5,836 nucleotides of DNA from an uncultured Bacteroidales bacterium (GTDB taxonomy: Bacteria; Bacteroidota; Bacteroidia; Bacteroidales; UBA932), in assembly GCA_946614205.1 (NCBI GenBank), contig CAMOGR010000026.1, positions 1 to 5,836 of the forward strand, given 5' to 3'. Shown in pieces: positions 5,365 to 5,836 of the stretch (position 1 is the first letter of the stretch; each line of letters begins with the position of its first letter). The notes beneath the pieces were generated by a model. The model saw only the letters and a program-made list of their open reading frames with translations, did not search any database and was not told the origin of the DNA. Made by a program: the position numbers and the translations under genes.

Positions 5365-5836
5365 TGAAACACAATTTCCAGACACTATCGGAAGTTTTTG
5401 AATACTCGACGAACAAGTATGCGGGACGCCCCGCATATCACCTCATAGACGGAGACCAGGACTACACCTACTCCGAATTCAAGGAGTCCTGCCGCCGCAT
5501 CTCCCGGCAGCTTTCCAACTTCGGCATCAACAGCGGCGACAAGGTAGCCATATTATCCCAGAACATGCCCAACTGGGACGTGGCGTTCTTCTCCATCACG
5601 GCATTCGGCCGCATAGCGGTTCCCCTGCTCACCGAACTGTCCGAGAACGAAATCTCCAACATCCTCATCCACAGTGAGACAAGGGCTCTCTTTGTCTCCC
5701 GGCGCCTTCTTGGCAAGGTCCCCGAAGAGCTGCTCGCATCGATGCGCATCGTCATCGCCACCGACGACCTGTCCATCATACGCACCGGAGAAGACGCCTA
5801 CACCTGCGACGGCAGCATTTCGAGCCCCCTCCCCGA
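5364..5836 (+). CDS. AMP-binding acyl-CoA synthetase-like protein, N-terminal part (cut by window edge)
   Basis: The frame stays open from ATG 5364 to the end, giving 157 residues of a protein that continues beyond the window. It begins MKHNFQTLSEVFEYSTNKYAG. It matches the N-terminal subdomain of long-chain fatty-acid-CoA ligases and related adenylate-forming enzymes: YTYSEFKESCRRISRQL (34-50), GDKVAILSQNMPNWDVAFFSITAFGRIAVPL (58-88), then the ELSENEISNILIHSETRALFVS stretch (91-112). These enzymes activate a carboxylic acid as acyl-AMP and pass it to CoA or a carrier. The diagnostic P-loop (YTSGTTG-like) and catalytic Lys lie off the edge, so activity cannot be judged. ATG overlaps the previous stop by one base (TGATG), a sign of translational coupling with the PlsC-like gene; it may supply acyl donors to both acyltransferases. 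Confidence 0.85.
   Translation, partial: MKHNFQTLSEVFEYSTNKYAGRPAYHLIDGDQDYTYSEFKESCRRISRQLSNFGINSGDKVAILSQNMPNWDVAFFSITAFGRIAVPLLTELSENEISNILIHSETRALFVSRRLLGKVPEELLASMRIVIATDDLSIIRTGEDAYTCDGSISSPLP

Overview
The window looks like a chromosomal segment from a member of the Bacteroidota, most likely order Bacteroidales. The main reason is that every plausible promoter carries the Bacteroidetes-type -7 element TAnnTTTG (TACATTTG, TATATTTG, TATCTTTG twice, TACTTTTG). No start codon has a convincing Shine-Dalgarno sequence, and the protein families fit (POTRA-less Omp85 barrel, Big_2 lipoprotein, membrane LytTR regulator). Coding DNA is rather GC-rich and the intergenic spacers are strikingly AT-rich. 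I cannot name the genus from sequence alone.

Layout. Bases 1-125 hold a complete tRNA-His(GTG) with an encoded CCA end and an intrinsic hairpin terminator. The terminator sits between the tRNA and the end of the convergent next gene. Bases 138-1517 (minus) encode an Omp85/BamA-like outer-membrane beta-barrel without POTRA domains. A short divergent promoter region (about 1518-1625) separates it from a plus-strand lipoprotein made of three Big_2 immunoglobulin-like repeats (1626-2453). That gene ends inside the 3' end of a convergent minus-strand gene (2443-3258) for a four-helix membrane protein with a C-terminal LytTR DNA-binding domain.

The 176-bp gap 3259-3434 is the most information-rich non-coding stretch. 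It has two divergent promoters and a ladder of TTTTGTCACAAAA-like sites about two helical turns apart, embedded in phased A/T tracts. To its right begins a plus-strand lipid-type cassette: a condensation/acetyltransferase-fold enzyme with HxxxDG (3435-4784), a compact PlsC-like acyltransferase (4807-5364), and the start of an acyl-CoA ligase/AMP-binding enzyme (5364 to beyond the window edge).

Working model (inference): the membrane LytTR protein senses something at the envelope, binds the site ladder, and controls its own gene and the divergent cassette. In the cassette the ligase would activate a fatty or other carboxylic acid, and the two acyltransferases would pass acyl groups to lipid or alcohol acceptors. 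The product is unknown. The Omp85 protein and the Big_2 lipoprotein share a divergent promoter region and both belong to the cell envelope, but nothing in the sequence proves that they work together.
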